Source: Defluviitaleaceae bacterium
GTDB taxonomy: Bacteria; Bacillota; Clostridia; Lachnospirales; WQUN01
DNA length: 64,000 bases
Assembly (NCBI GenBank): GCA_009780185.1
Contig: WRAN01000006.1
Coordinates: 62,001 to 126,000, forward strand
Reading direction: 5' to 3'
Below, piece by piece: positions 33,714 through 43,312 of this stretch. Made by a program: the position numbers and the translations under genes. Positions within the stretch are counted from its first letter, which is position 1. Each line of letters opens with the position of its first letter. The notes below the pieces were generated by a model, which saw only the letters and a list, made by a program, of their open reading frames with translations, did not search any database and was not told the origin of the DNA.

Positions 33714-35216
33714 ATGGCTTATTTCTATGAGCAGGAGTCACGCACCTTCAGCGAATACCTGTTGGTGCCAGGGTACTCATCATGTGAGTGCATTTCGCAA
33801 AATGTCTCACTTAAAACCCCTCTGGTAAAATACAAGGGCACAGATGCGCCCAAACTCACCATGAACATTCCGCTGGTTTCGGCAATAATGCAATCGGTCT
33901 CAGATGACACAATGGCCATTGCACTTGCCAAAGAAGGCGGAATTTCTTTTATTTTCGGCTCCCAATCTGTGGAGTCACAAGCTGCAATGGTGCAGCGGGT
34001 AAAGCTGTATAAGGCAGGTTTTGTAGTTAGTACCTCCAATATAAGGCCTGACCAAACCTTAGCTGACATCCTAGCCCTAAAAGAAAAAACAGGCCACTCC
34101 ACAGTAGCGGTAACCCAAGATGGCACTCCAACAGGCCGCTTTATCGGCTTAGTAACAGGCAAAGATTATCGTGTAAGCAGAATGGCCCCTGAAACCGTAA
34201 TATCCGAGTTTATGACCCCGGTAGAAAAATTAATCTACGCTGAAGAAGGGGCAAACATCAGCCAGTGCAACGACCTATTATGGCAGCACAAGCTCAATGC
34301 CCTGCCGGTAATAAGCAAAGACGGCAGCCTTTCCTCCTTTGTATTCCGCAAAGACTATATAATGCACAAAGATAATCCGCTGGAACTACTAGACAGCAAA
34401 AAGCGCTACATCGTAGGCGCAGGGGTGAACACCCACGACTACGCTACCCGCATCCCAGCCCTGGTAGAAGCCGGAGCGGATGTGTTATGCATAGACTCAT
34501 CAGAAGGATTTACCGAATGGCAGAAGCGCACAATCCAGTTCGTGCGTGAAAAATACGGCGATGATGTAAAAATAGGCGCAGGTAACATCGTATGTAAAGA
34601 AGGCTTCCGCTTCCTAGCTGAAGCTGGAGCTGATTTCATAAAAGTAGGCATAGGCGGCGGAGCAATCTGCATAACCAGGGAAGCCAAAGGCATAGGCCGA
34701 GGCCAAGCCACAGCTCTAATAGAGGTAGCCGAAGCCCGCAATGAGTATTTCAAAGAAACGGGCATCTATATTCCAATCTGCTCAGATGGTGGCATAGTCC
34801 ACGATTATCACATTACCGTAGCCCTTGCTATGGGGGCTGATTTTTGTATGCAAGGCCGCTATTTTGCCCGCTTTGACGAGAGCCCAACCAACCGGGTAAT
34901 GGTAGGCGGCAATTATATGAAAGAATACTGGGGTGAAGGGACAGAACGAGCCAGAAACTGGCAGCGCTACGAAGCCGGCGGTGCCCTCCCCTTCGAAGAA
35001 GGCGTAGATGCCTATGTACCATATGCCGGAAGTCTAAGAGAAAACCTAGCCACCACACTAAGCAAAATAAAAGCCACGATGTGCAACTGCGGTGCCTTGA
35101 GCCTTGCCGAATTTCAGGAAAAAGCCCGCCTAACCGCCGTATCCCCATCAAGTATAATAGAAGGCGGCGCCCACGATGTATATCTAAAGGACACCTATGG
35201 AAACCAACGAGGATAA
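33714..35216 (+). CDS. guaB: IMP dehydrogenase
   Basis: 500 residues. It oxidises IMP to XMP, the committed step of guanine nucleotide synthesis. The start at ATG 33714 follows AGGGAG. The barrel is interrupted by two CBS domains (about 100-220: [36 protein letters not shown]). The catalytic cysteine loop reads [10 protein letters not shown], where classical enzymes have GPGSICTTR. The flap ends with [11 protein letters not shown]. This is the variant IMPDH class seen in some clostridia and Bacteroidota. It overlaps tadA by 20 nt. Confidence 0.93.
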   Translation: MAYFYEQESRTFSEYLLVPGYSSCECISQNVSLKTPLVKYKGTDAPKLTMNIPLVSAIMQSVSDDTMAIALAKEGGISFIFGSQSVESQAAMVQRVKLYKAGFVVSTSNIRPDQTLADILALKEKTGHSTVAVTQDGTPTGRFIGLVTGKDYRVSRMAPETVISEFMTPVEKLIYAEEGANISQCNDLLWQHKLNALPVISKDGSLSSFVFRKDYIMHKDNPLELLDSKKRYIVGAGVNTHDYATRIPALVEAGADVLCIDSSEGFTEWQKRTIQFVREKYGDDVKIGAGNIVCKEGFRFLAEAGADFIKVGIGGGAICITREAKGIGRGQATALIEVAEARNEYFKETGIYIPICSDGGIVHDYHITVALAMGADFCMQGRYFARFDESPTNRVMVGGNYMKEYWGEGTERARNWQRYEAGGALPFEEGVDAYVPYAGSLRENLATTLSKIKATMCNCGALSLAEFQEKARLTAVSPSSIIEGGAHDVYLKDTYGNQRG

Positions 35217-35652
35217 ATACTTCATGGGTGAAGCCTTAAAAGAAGCACGACGCGCCTACGACCTAGGTGAAGTCCCCATCGGCTGTGTAATCACCAAAGA
35301 CGGCGAAATAATAGCCCGTGGAGCTAACGAGCGCGCAACAAAGAAAAACGCCCTGCACCACGCAGAAATAACTGCAATAAACCAAGCTTGCGAAGCTATA
35401 GGTGACTGGCGATTAGAAGACTGCCGCATATATGTAACCATAGAACCCTGCCCAATGTGTGCCGGGGCTATTATCCAAGCCCGGATACCTGTGGTAATAT
35501 ACGGTGCAAAGAACCCAAAAGCAGGCTGCGCCGGGTCCATTCTAAATATACTGGAAGAGCCCAAGTTCAACCATCAAGCCCAGGTAATAACCGGGGTATG
35601 TGAAGATGAATGTGCAAGCATAATGCGGGAGTTTTTTCAACGCTTTAGGTAA
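35197..35652 (+). CDS. tadA: tRNA-specific adenosine deaminase
   Basis: 151 residues. It makes inosine at the wobble position of tRNA-Arg. Zinc motifs HHAEITAI (His and catalytic Glu) and [10 protein letters not shown] (two Cys) are present, with the substrate loop [14 protein letters not shown]. The ATG lies inside the guaB 3' end (20-nt overlap). The dnaX and SRP RNA genes that often follow tadA are not here; a TetR gene follows instead. Confidence 0.95.
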   Translation: METNEDKYFMGEALKEARRAYDLGEVPIGCVITKDGEIIARGANERATKKNALHHAEITAINQACEAIGDWRLEDCRIYVTIEPCPMCAGAIIQARIPVVIYGAKNPKAGCAGSILNILEEPKFNHQAQVITGVCEDECASIMREFFQRFR

Positions 35653-35663
35653 AGGGGTGCGTC

Positions 35664-36326
35664 ATGCCCAGAAATAAAAACCCAGAAGAAACCATTAAAA
35701 AAATCAAAGAAGTATCATTAAAACTCTTTTTAGAAAAAGGCTATGATGAAACCACTGTTCTAGACATAGTAAATAACTTAGGGGGCCTAACTCGCGGTGC
35801 TTTCTATCACCACTTTAAATCCAAAGAAGAAGTACTAGAAGCCATCTTTGCAGAAGAATTTACAGATGATACTCACCCGATAAAGAAAGCCCAAAGTGCC
35901 CAGGTAGAAAACGGTCTAGAACGAGTAAAACTGGCCATGAAGTACGGCATGAAGGCCAACTTTGAAAATAGTGACGTAGGGGATATAGCCCGCCTAGCAA
36001 TGTCTCTAATACAAAAACCCCGATTCATGGCCGAGCAGTTAAAAGGCAACCAAGAAATAGCGGCCATGCTAACACCCATGATTGCGGAAGGCATGGAGGA
36101 CGGCTCTATAAAACCAGGCAACCCAAAGGTTATAGCGGAAATGTCCATGCTACTACTAAACTTCTGGTTGATACCCGACATCTTCCCCTGTGGCATAGAG
36201 GAAACCCTAGCCAAAGTAGAAGTGATAGAGCAAGTTTTAACAGCCATTGGACTTAATGTGCTTGATGAGGAAGTCGGAGAGCTCTTTATGAAGGCTGTGG
36301 ACATGTTTGGCTGGGCAAAAGAATAA
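35664..36326 (+). CDS. TetR/AcrR family transcriptional regulator
   Basis: 220 residues. An N-terminal helix-turn-helix reads TTVLDIVNNLGGLTRGAFYHHFKSKEEVLEAIF; the rest is a helical ligand domain. It lies 11 bp after tadA with AAGGGG as ribosome-binding site, so it is probably read from the guaB-tadA transcript as well as from any local promoter. It ends in a strong terminator. A 21-bp palindrome in front of the ABC exporter genes downstream is its likely operator. Confidence 0.92.
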   Translation: MPRNKNPEETIKKIKEVSLKLFLEKGYDETTVLDIVNNLGGLTRGAFYHHFKSKEEVLEAIFAEEFTDDTHPIKKAQSAQVENGLERVKLAMKYGMKANFENSDVGDIARLAMSLIQKPRFMAEQLKGNQEIAAMLTPMIAEGMEDGSIKPGNPKVIAEMSMLLLNFWLIPDIFPCGIEETLAKVEVIEQVLTAIGLNVLDEEVGELFMKAVDMFGWAKE

Positions 36327-36330
36327 AAAT

Positions 36331-36372
36331 AAAAGCGCCGACAAAAAATATTTTTGGAGGCGCTATTTTTTT
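36331..36372 (+). terminator. Terminator of the tetR gene
   Basis: AGCGCC (36334-36339) pairs with GGCGCT (36359-36364), with an inner AAAAATATTTTT palindrome, followed by eight T on the + strand. Confidence 0.8.
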
Positions 36373-36384
36373 TGCAGACTCCAC

Positions 36385-36408
36385 ATACATACATCACGTA
36401 TGTATAAT
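36385..36408 (+). promoter_or_regulatory. TetR operator overlapping the -10 of the ABC exporter promoter
   Basis: ATACATAC (36385-36392), spacer ATCAC, GTATGTAT (36398-36405) is a perfect 21-bp inverted repeat of TetR size. TATAAT at 36403-36408 overlaps its right arm. A weak -35, TCCACA, lies 17 bp upstream. Binding of the upstream TetR protein would block the exporter promoter. Confidence 0.7.
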
Positions 36409-36431
36409 CACTAATTAAAAAGGAGCACGAT

Positions 36432-37385
36432 ATGGAAACTATCATCTCAGTTTCAAACCTAGAGAAATCCTTCAAAGCTAACAAAGTCCTAAAAGGGGTA
36501 AGCTTTGACGTATACAAAGGTAGTATATTCGCCCTTCTAGGTTCAAACGGTGCAGGCAAGACCACCGCTGTCAGGATTCTTTCAACCCTGCTAAGGCCTG
36601 ACGGCGGCAAGGCCACCATATGCGGTTATGATGTACTACGTCAAGCAGACAAAGTAAGAGAATCCATAAGTCTAACAGGCCAATACGCCGCCGTAGACGA
36701 AATCCTAACAGGCCGGGAAAACTTGCGCCTAATAGGTAACTTGCGCCGTCTAAAAAACCCTAACCAAAAAGCTGACGAAATGCTGGCAGTCTTTAACCTA
36801 GAAGATGCCGCCAACCGCCGCGCCCAAACCTACTCAGGAGGAATGCGCCGCCGTCTGGACATTGCCATGAGCCTAATGGGGGACCCAAAGGTAATATTTT
36901 TAGATGAGCCAACAACAGGCCTAGACCCACAAAGCCGTATAGCAATGTGGGAAATGGTAAAAGGCCTTGCAGGTAGTGGTACTACTGTATTCCTAACCAC
37001 CCAGTACCTTGAAGAAGCAGAATACCTTGCAAACCACATAGCCATACTCCATCAAGGGATAATCACAGCGGAAGGTACAGCCAACCAGCTAAAAACAACC
37101 CTGCCAAGAGGAGGCATTAAACTAGACTTCCCAACAATAGAAGACGCCGCCAACGCCAGAAGTATTCTAGGAGGGTATCGGCTAAGCACCCAAGAAGATA
37201 AACCAACCAATATAGATGTATCAACAGATGGCAGTCCTGCCCAGTTTGCTGATGTATTAACCCGTATAAATAACCACAACATCCCTCTAACACGATTTAC
37301 TCAATTTCAGCCATCCTTGGAGGATGTATTCCTGACAATGATCGGCGAAAAAGATGCCACCACTCAAACGAAGGGGGATAAGTAA
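36432..37385 (+). CDS. DrrA-type ABC exporter ATPase
   Basis: 317 residues. Walker A LLGSNGAGKTTAVRIL, signature YSGGMRRRLDIAMSLMG, Walker B VIFLDEPTTGLDPQSR, H-loop LTTQYLEEAEYL. The C-terminal 90 residues form the DrrA-type extension (GGIKLDFPTIEDAANA...FTQFQPSLEDVFLTMIG). Such pairs export drugs and hydrophobic compounds. It is under the TetR operator and is followed after 2 bp by its permease. Confidence 0.93.
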   Translation: METIISVSNLEKSFKANKVLKGVSFDVYKGSIFALLGSNGAGKTTAVRILSTLLRPDGGKATICGYDVLRQADKVRESISLTGQYAAVDEILTGRENLRLIGNLRRLKNPNQKADEMLAVFNLEDAANRRAQTYSGGMRRRLDIAMSLMGDPKVIFLDEPTTGLDPQSRIAMWEMVKGLAGSGTTVFLTTQYLEEAEYLANHIAILHQGIITAEGTANQLKTTLPRGGIKLDFPTIEDAANARSILGGYRLSTQEDKPTNIDVSTDGSPAQFADVLTRINNHNIPLTRFTQFQPSLEDVFLTMIGEKDATTQTKGDK

Positions 37386-37387
37386 TC

Positions 37388-38146
37388 ATGAGAATATTCA
37401 CAGATTCATGGGCAATGACAAAGCGCTGCCTTACAACCACGTTTAGAAACCCAGACGCCTTTGGGGCGGCAATAATAGTCCCTGCATTTCTTATGTGGCT
37501 CTTTGGCTCTGTATTTGGCACAATAATGGATTTTGGAGAGCTTGACGCCATCAACTTCATTGTGCCGGGTATTATTATGCAAACAGTAGCCCAAGGTGTA
37601 GCCTCTACAGCCATTAGTGTCAATAATGATATGTCCAAAGGTATAGTAGACCGCTTCCGTTCTATGCCAATAGCTAAGTCGGCTGTACTTACAGGCCATG
37701 TTCTTTCATCCGTTGTGCGTAATATTATCACTACCATTGTTATTGTAGCTGTTGCAATTATCATAGGCTTTAGGCCACAGGCCGGAATTCTTGACTGGCT
37801 GATAATATCAGGAGTACTAATCCTTCTTATGCTGGCAATAACCTGGATGGGAGTAATCGCTGGTATTATTGCTAAAACCCCGGAAAGCGCCAGCACCATG
37901 CTTTTCTTATTATTCCTTCTGCCATTTTTAAGTTCTGGCTTTATGCCAATAGAGGCACTGTCTGGTGGGCTTAGATGGTTTGCTGCCAATCAACCAATGA
38001 CACCAATAGTCGATACAGTACGAGCCTTAATGTTAGGGGTTCCTATACCTGATAATGCACTAATCCTTTCTCTTGTCTGGTGTGCAGGATTTATTGCTGT
38101 ATCCTTTATACTTGCTGTGCAGCTTTATAAGCATAAGCTATCATAG
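37388..38146 (+). CDS. DrrB-type ABC-2 permease
   Basis: 252 residues, six helices, ABC-2 family. It begins DSWAMTKRCLTTTFRNPDAFG, typical of DrrB, and has the MSKGIVDRFRSMPI loop and a hydrophobic LPFLSSGFMPIEALSGGLRWFAANQPMTP segment. It forms the membrane part of the exporter with the preceding ATPase. AGGGGGAT precedes the ATG. The unit ends in a bidirectional terminator. Confidence 0.92.
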   Translation: MRIFTDSWAMTKRCLTTTFRNPDAFGAAIIVPAFLMWLFGSVFGTIMDFGELDAINFIVPGIIMQTVAQGVASTAISVNNDMSKGIVDRFRSMPIAKSAVLTGHVLSSVVRNIITTIVIVAVAIIIGFRPQAGILDWLIISGVLILLMLAITWMGVIAGIIAKTPESASTMLFLLFLLPFLSSGFMPIEALSGGLRWFAANQPMTPIVDTVRALMLGVPIPDNALILSLVWCAGFIAVSFILAVQLYKHKLS

Positions 38147-38178
38147 CATTTGAGTGTGATTTGCGCTGACAATGGCAT

Positions 38179-38222
38179 AAAAAACGCTCCCAGCCGAGAA
38201 GTAGCGGTTGGGAGCGTTTTTT
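38179..38222. terminator. Bidirectional terminator between convergent genes
   Basis: AAAAAACGCTCCCA and TGGGAGCGTTTTTT pair with an inner CCG/CGG, leaving a loop of about eight bases. T tracts flank both sides, so it serves the exporter operon and the S41 gene. Confidence 0.9.
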
Positions 38223-38259
38223 ATATTACTATATTATTGTGATTAGTACCGTTAGATTC

Positions 38260-40023
38260 TTAAAGTTCTGGCTCTTCTACTTCCTCAACTTCTTCTACAT
38301 CTTCCACAAGCTCGGCTTCCCAAGCTGCAATCAGCTCAAGCACGGTTTCTAGTGCGTCCATGCCTTCGATGTTGAATACATGAGGGGCAATGCCGTAGGC
38401 TTCAAGAGAGTTGCCAAAATAGTCAGCCATGTATCCGATATCAATACGGAACAATAGTCCAGTGTTTGGAAGCATTACATATACATGTTGAGCTGCCATT
38501 ACGCCAGAGGTGTTAGTGCCTACAACAGTAGCAATGCCTAGGTTCATCAACATCAGAGTAGCAGCAGAAGATGCTGAAGCAACACCTTCATCAATCAATA
38601 GCCACACCTTGCCTTGGAATGTGTTGCGATACGTGTCTGGAAAAACCCAAGATCTAGTAACATAAGCATACTCAAGACGTGCCAAGTCATTGCGGTTGAA
38701 AGCTACCATTTCTTGCTCAGCTATAAAATCAGTAGCAGACATGATTTCAACATAAAAATAATCCTGCCATTCATACTCTTCAATCAAGATTGTCAAGAAA
38801 TGAAGCAGGCCTTCAAAGTGGTCTACCGCATAGTTACCGCCAGCGAAAAACTCATGGGTCACAAGAAGTGATGTTTCGTTTACTAGCCAAGGCAGTATAT
38901 TCGCGTCGAAATAGTTCATAAGTCCGCCGCCGTTGCCTCTTATATCTATAATTAGGTGATCAAAATCATAGATTTCCTCAAAGAAGGGGATGGTGATTAG
39001 ATTATCATAGTCTGGATTAGCCAAAAATGATTGGATTCCAAAGTAGGCAATCTCACCAGGAGCAATAATCTCTGTAACAATATTTCCAGGTACATTGGGG
39101 AATGCGGCAGTTGCCCCTCCCTCAATGTAGAAATCTACTTCAACCTCACCATAAAACCATCTTACTAAAGGATGCGTAAATGTAGCAAGACGTGCGGCAT
39201 TGTGTGGTTGGGTTTCAGGGTCAATGCTGTCATGATAGTCTGAAATTCTTATTGCTCTGTAAAGTATTTCAAACATATCAAGTGAACGCGGCCCTATATG
39301 GCCTATTCCTTCAAAAACATGAAGATCCATAGTAAGAGCCAGCAGATAAGCAAGATAATCCGCTGCAATATCCAATGGATCATCGGTGTCTCTTATTGGG
39401 AAAGCCACTTCATAAATAGGTACTCCAAGCAGCTCCTCATAAGCTTCCAATGTTAGCGGTAAAGTCAGTGAATCCATAAGATAGATATGTTCACGCAGAA
39501 TAGTTACATATTCCACAAAATCCATATCAAGACGTCTATTAATTACACTTTCCCATGGGGTGTTTTCAAGGATTGCAGCTACTGCATAGTCAAAATCCTC
39601 AAGTACAATATCCCTGGCTTCGGGAGTCAAGTAAAAGGTATGCCCAGGCTCTGTCTGATTAAGATAGTTAAACATATCAATTACAAATAAAAGATCATCA
39701 ATAAAGATGTAGGCGGTACCCTCAAAAAGCGCTACCGGAAACTCAATTTCAACATTAACGTCATTAATAACTACAATATTGCTTCCAGGAACAAACACAA
39801 TAGTACCGCCAAGTATGGCGATATGTATGCTTCTGGGGGTTCTTACCCACGTTACTACTCCGCCCTCTGCCTCAAATATATCCCTAATTGACACAAAGCC
39901 TTGTTCTTCCATAGAAAGCTCTTGTGCTGCTACTGCAACAGGTTGGAAAAAAGGTACCACTGGCACCGCAGCCATAATAAAGGCCAGCACCAAAGCAACT
40001 ATTACTTTTCTTGCTTTTTTCAT
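38260..40023 (-). CDS. Secreted S41-family peptidase-like protein
   Basis: 587 residues. A signal peptide (VIVALVLAFIMAAVPVVPFF...AVAA) is followed by a copper-amine-oxidase-N-like domain (about 45-130) that clostridia use as a surface module. The rest is an S41 C-terminal-processing-protease-like fold: HLIIDIRGNGGGLMNYF and VWLLIDEGVASASSAATLML, with the expected nucleophile Ser. The lysine of the CtpA dyad (GKG) is replaced (TNTSGVMAAQ), so it is either the Lys-independent type or inactive. The C terminus is acidic repeats (VEEVEEVEE). GGAGG selects ATG 40023. Confidence 0.82.
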   Translation of the reverse strand: MKKARKVIVALVLAFIMAAVPVVPFFQPVAVAAQELSMEEQGFVSIRDIFEAEGGVVTWVRTPRSIHIAILGGTIVFVPGSNIVVINDVNVEIEFPVALFEGTAYIFIDDLLFVIDMFNYLNQTEPGHTFYLTPEARDIVLEDFDYAVAAILENTPWESVINRRLDMDFVEYVTILREHIYLMDSLTLPLTLEAYEELLGVPIYEVAFPIRDTDDPLDIAADYLAYLLALTMDLHVFEGIGHIGPRSLDMFEILYRAIRISDYHDSIDPETQPHNAARLATFTHPLVRWFYGEVEVDFYIEGGATAAFPNVPGNIVTEIIAPGEIAYFGIQSFLANPDYDNLITIPFFEEIYDFDHLIIDIRGNGGGLMNYFDANILPWLVNETSLLVTHEFFAGGNYAVDHFEGLLHFLTILIEEYEWQDYFYVEIMSATDFIAEQEMVAFNRNDLARLEYAYVTRSWVFPDTYRNTFQGKVWLLIDEGVASASSAATLMLMNLGIATVVGTNTSGVMAAQHVYVMLPNTGLLFRIDIGYMADYFGNSLEAYGIAPHVFNIEGMDALETVLELIAAWEAELVEDVEEVEEVEEPEL

Positions 40024-40088
40024 TCGCATTTCCTCCGTTTTTTATTTATTCAAAGAAGCCCTGGGAAGGCTTCAATGCATTTAGTATA

Positions 40089-40116
40089 ACTATATCATAT
40101 GGTATAGGATTTGTAA
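40089..40116 (-). promoter_or_regulatory. Promoter of the S41-like gene
   Basis: On the - strand, TTACAA (40111-40116), a 16-bp spacer and TATAGT (40089-40094). A hairpin GAAGCC/GGCTTC at 40055-40073 follows in the leader and may also end the recQ transcript. Confidence 0.45.
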
Positions 40117-40121
40117 TGTCT

Positions 40122-41963
40122 TTATTTTGCATATTCTGCAATAACTTTCAAAAACCTCCCCCCAAACCGTTCAGCCTTAACTCTGCCAATCCCCGAAACC
40201 TTCATAAGATCATCTATTGACTTAGGTATCTTTTCACACATATCAGCTAGAGAGCTATCATGTAAAATTACAAAGGCTGGGACTTTTTGCTCGGTGGCAA
40301 TAACTAGGCGTAGTTCCTTTAGAGCTTCGAATAGGTTTTGGTCTACATCTTTGATTTCCTTCTTCTTATCCTTTGTTGCGGTTTTTTTATTAGGTTTTGG
40401 AGTTATTTTTTCTGGTGGTGGCTCGTCTTTTGCAATCTTGATTACTACAGGTTCACCCTGGAGTATCGCTGTTGCCCGCGCTCCAAGCTTTATCACTGGA
40501 TATTCATCATCGGTTTTATAAAGGCCGTCGTTTAATATCAGATAATCAATAATATCTCGCAATTGTTTAGCTGATTTTTTGCTGATGTTGTATGTGGAAA
40601 GCCGATCCAATCCCCACTTAAGCACTTTTTCATTCTTTGACCCACGTAACACATCGATAATCATAATTACCCCATAGCGCTCCTTCATCCGGGCAACGCA
40701 GGAGATTATCATTTGCGCATCCTTGGTTACGTCCACGGTTTCATAGTGGGTGTTGCAGTTGGCACAATTGCCGCAGTAATGAGGTGGCCGCTCCCCAAAG
40801 TATTTTAATATATATCCTCGTAAGCAATCCGTTGTTGTGCAGTAAAAAGTCATCTCCTTCAAGCGCTTTCGGTCCCGCTCTTTTAACACCATCTCCGTTT
40901 CGGCATCCGGATATTCCACATCCCGCGGGTTATCAATCATCCACAGGTTTGTATGTACATCCTGGCCGCTATACAGTAAAACACAGTCAGCAGGCTGCCC
41001 ATCCCGTCCGGCTCGTCCTGCCTCTTGGTAGTATGCCTCCAGGTTCATAGGCATATTGTAATGCACCACAAAGGATACATTAGACTTATCAATCCCCATG
41101 CCAAAGGCATTGGTTGCAACCATAATCTGCACTCGGTCATACAGGAAGTCATCCTGGTTATTTCGCCGCTCATTGTCCGGTAGCCCCGCATGATAGCGGG
41201 AGGCCTTAAATCCTTGATGCTTTAGCCTATGACAAGTCTCCTCCACCGCCGCACGTGTAGAGCAGTAAATTATCCCGGTGCGGTCAGGCTTCGCCTTTAG
41301 AAATTTAATCAAAGCCAGAAACTTGTCATCTGGTTTTTGTACCTGGAAAAATAAATTATCCCTGTCAAATCCAGTTACCAGCACAGTGGGATCTGCCAGC
41401 TGCAATTGATTCACAATATCATCTTTAACGATAGGGGTAGCCGTAGCGGTAAAAGCCGATACCCTAGGCCGCACAGGAAGTTCAGCTATAAACTCCGGAA
41501 TTTTGGCATAACTAGGCCTAAAATCCTGCCCCCACTGGGATATACAGTGAGCCTCATCCACAGTAAGCATTGAAATATCCACAGACCGCGCAAAGGTTAT
41601 AAAATCATATGTTGTAAGCCGCTCCGGAGCCACGTAAATAAGCTTATAAGCCCCATTTCTGGCATTAAAAAGTGCTTTTGAAATCTGCCCCTCGGTAAGA
41701 GACGAGTTGATAAAGGCCGCCCCAATTCCAGCTTGCGTAAGGGCATTAACTTGATCCTTCATAAGTGAAATAAGTGGCGAAATAACAAGTGTAATCCCTG
41801 TAAGCATCAATGCCGGAATTTGAAAGCACATAGACTTCCCAGCCCCAGTTGGCATTATCCCAAGTACATCTTGACCATCCAGGATATCACTAATAAGCTC
41901 CTCCTGCCCCGCACGGAAGCTATCATATCCGAAGTACTGCTTTAATAATTCATGAGATGTCAT
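40122..41963 (-). CDS. recQ: ATP-dependent DNA helicase RecQ
   Basis: 613 residues. Motif I is MPTGAGKSMCFQIPAL, motif II VDEAHCISQWGQDFRPSY, motif VI QEAGRAGRDGQPADC. The zinc-binding RQC module has four Cys (YCTTTDCLRGYIL, YCGNCANCN) and a C-terminal HRDC domain (FEALKELRLVIATEQKVPAFVI) follows. A Lys-rich linker (TPKPNKKTATKDKKKE) joins RQC and HRDC. The ATG overlaps the DUF1576 gene stop by 4 nt. Confidence 0.96.
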   Translation of the reverse strand: MTSHELLKQYFGYDSFRAGQEELISDILDGQDVLGIMPTGAGKSMCFQIPALMLTGITLVISPLISLMKDQVNALTQAGIGAAFINSSLTEGQISKALFNARNGAYKLIYVAPERLTTYDFITFARSVDISMLTVDEAHCISQWGQDFRPSYAKIPEFIAELPVRPRVSAFTATATPIVKDDIVNQLQLADPTVLVTGFDRDNLFFQVQKPDDKFLALIKFLKAKPDRTGIIYCSTRAAVEETCHRLKHQGFKASRYHAGLPDNERRNNQDDFLYDRVQIMVATNAFGMGIDKSNVSFVVHYNMPMNLEAYYQEAGRAGRDGQPADCVLLYSGQDVHTNLWMIDNPRDVEYPDAETEMVLKERDRKRLKEMTFYCTTTDCLRGYILKYFGERPPHYCGNCANCNTHYETVDVTKDAQMIISCVARMKERYGVIMIIDVLRGSKNEKVLKWGLDRLSTYNISKKSAKQLRDIIDYLILNDGLYKTDDEYPVIKLGARATAILQGEPVVIKIAKDEPPPEKITPKPNKKTATKDKKKEIKDVDQNLFEALKELRLVIATEQKVPAFVILHDSSLADMCEKIPKSIDDLMKVSGIGRVKAERFGGRFLKVIAEYAK

Positions 41964-43237
41964 GTCTTCGCCTCATTTTCCTTAGTAAAAAACCGTATCA
42001 CAGGAAGTAGCATAATAGCCGCGAATCCACCAGCAAACCCGTTATTATACAAGTTCATCCCACCATGAAAAAAGCCAACATGTGACGCAAGGCTTAGATG
42101 CACAAACCCGGCAACAATCCCCCAAAACACTCCATATCTTTTGGAAATAGGAGAAAGACAAGTAGAAAACAGTGCCGCAACAAGAAACCCAGGACTATTA
42201 AAAGCCATCCCGGTAATAAGCCAATTGGCACAAGCCGCAAGCATTGCCCCCGCCACAATAGGTGCAGCGCTGCGAAGTGCCTTCCCAAAAGCCCCAAACC
42301 CCACAACTGAAAGAATGGCCCCGATTACAGGCCCGGAGTAGTCCCCCCGAACCGCCAGCATAAATGCTAAACACCCAAGCCCAAGTGCCCCCATTGAAAT
42401 ATAAGACTCCTCAGCATGAGCACTAAAATAATCATGCCCCACAACATTGGGATTCAAAATTTCCTTAATAGGCCGCAACTTATGAGTAGACAGCCACCCG
42501 CAAGTAATCAAATAGACAGAAAGAATTGCTAAGAATAGAGCCAGTTCGAAATTATATCCGCTACTCCAGATACTCAGCGTTTCAAACGCAATGCCAAGAT
42601 TGCGATACAGTGCAAACAAACAAAGTCCCAAAATACCAGAGGCAAACCCAACATTGTAAAGATTAAAATCCTCGTAAGACCGCTTCATAGCCGCTGCCAG
42701 CGGGTTCATAATAAATCCAATAAAAATCCCAATACCAACCCCCAGCCCAAGCCCTAAAGCGCTGGGTAGCGCAGACAAATGCAAAAGGGTAGTAACCACG
42801 GGTGCAAGGCAGGTAGCCAGCACTGCCGGAAGCACACAGTCTCTATAATGTTTATGTGTAAACTTTGCATAAAAATAGCCCCCTAAAATAATAGGGAGCA
42901 TATTTAATGGATTTTTACCAAAAAAAGCAAAGCCTGTAACCAGACCCAAAGTACCTATAGTAAGCCCGACGGGTTCATGTTTTACAATTACAAACACTGC
43001 CAGGGAAAGCAGTCCAGCCAGCCCAACATTAACGAAGGCAGCTCCAAGGCCGCCAGTATAAATATAATCCGTAACCAAAATATCAGGCCCAGAAATAATA
43101 GCCCCTAGTCCACGAATAATCTCACCAGGTGACGCATAAAAAAATCCCTGCAAAATAAAAATCACAAACAAAGCCCCATGAACCCTGTAAGGCTTTTTAA
43201 GAAAATTCTCCTGCAACCATGTGTTATCTTTTGTCAT
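41960..43237 (-). CDS. DUF1576 family membrane protein
   Basis: 425 residues with about ten to twelve hydrophobic helices and many Gly-rich loops. I recognise the family as DUF1576, found in clostridia and fusobacteria, with no known function. Conserved-looking stretches are TDYIYTGGLGAAFVNVGLAGLL and the repeat-like NLYNVGFASGILG and NLYNNGFAGGFAA, which hint at an internal duplication. The ATG at 43237 is preferred. The frame extends to a TTG at 43273 with no ribosome-binding site. It is translationally coupled to recQ by a 4-nt overlap. Confidence 0.8.
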   Translation of the reverse strand: MTKDNTWLQENFLKKPYRVHGALFVIFILQGFFYASPGEIIRGLGAIISGPDILVTDYIYTGGLGAAFVNVGLAGLLSLAVFVIVKHEPVGLTIGTLGLVTGFAFFGKNPLNMLPIILGGYFYAKFTHKHYRDCVLPAVLATCLAPVVTTLLHLSALPSALGLGLGVGIGIFIGFIMNPLAAAMKRSYEDFNLYNVGFASGILGLCLFALYRNLGIAFETLSIWSSGYNFELALFLAILSVYLITCGWLSTHKLRPIKEILNPNVVGHDYFSAHAEESYISMGALGLGCLAFMLAVRGDYSGPVIGAILSVVGFGAFGKALRSAAPIVAGAMLAACANWLITGMAFNSPGFLVAALFSTCLSPISKRYGVFWGIVAGFVHLSLASHVGFFHGGMNLYNNGFAGGFAAIMLLPVIRFFTKENEAKT

Positions 43238-43312
43238 ATGTTCCGCGAGCCTTCCTGCAATCACGTTTCTCAATACCGTTCGCTATATGTAAAGTTTGCT
43301 GTTTCGTGTAGA

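Noticed and set aside
36334-36405. Short repeated motifs read as a CRISPR-like array
   Set aside because: They are a terminator and an operator palindrome; no regular repeat-spacer pattern exists anywhere in the window.
35873-36619. Long open frame opposite the TetR gene
   Set aside because: It is antisense to tetR and the ABC ATPase start, both with clear motifs; composition reflects codon use of the real genes.
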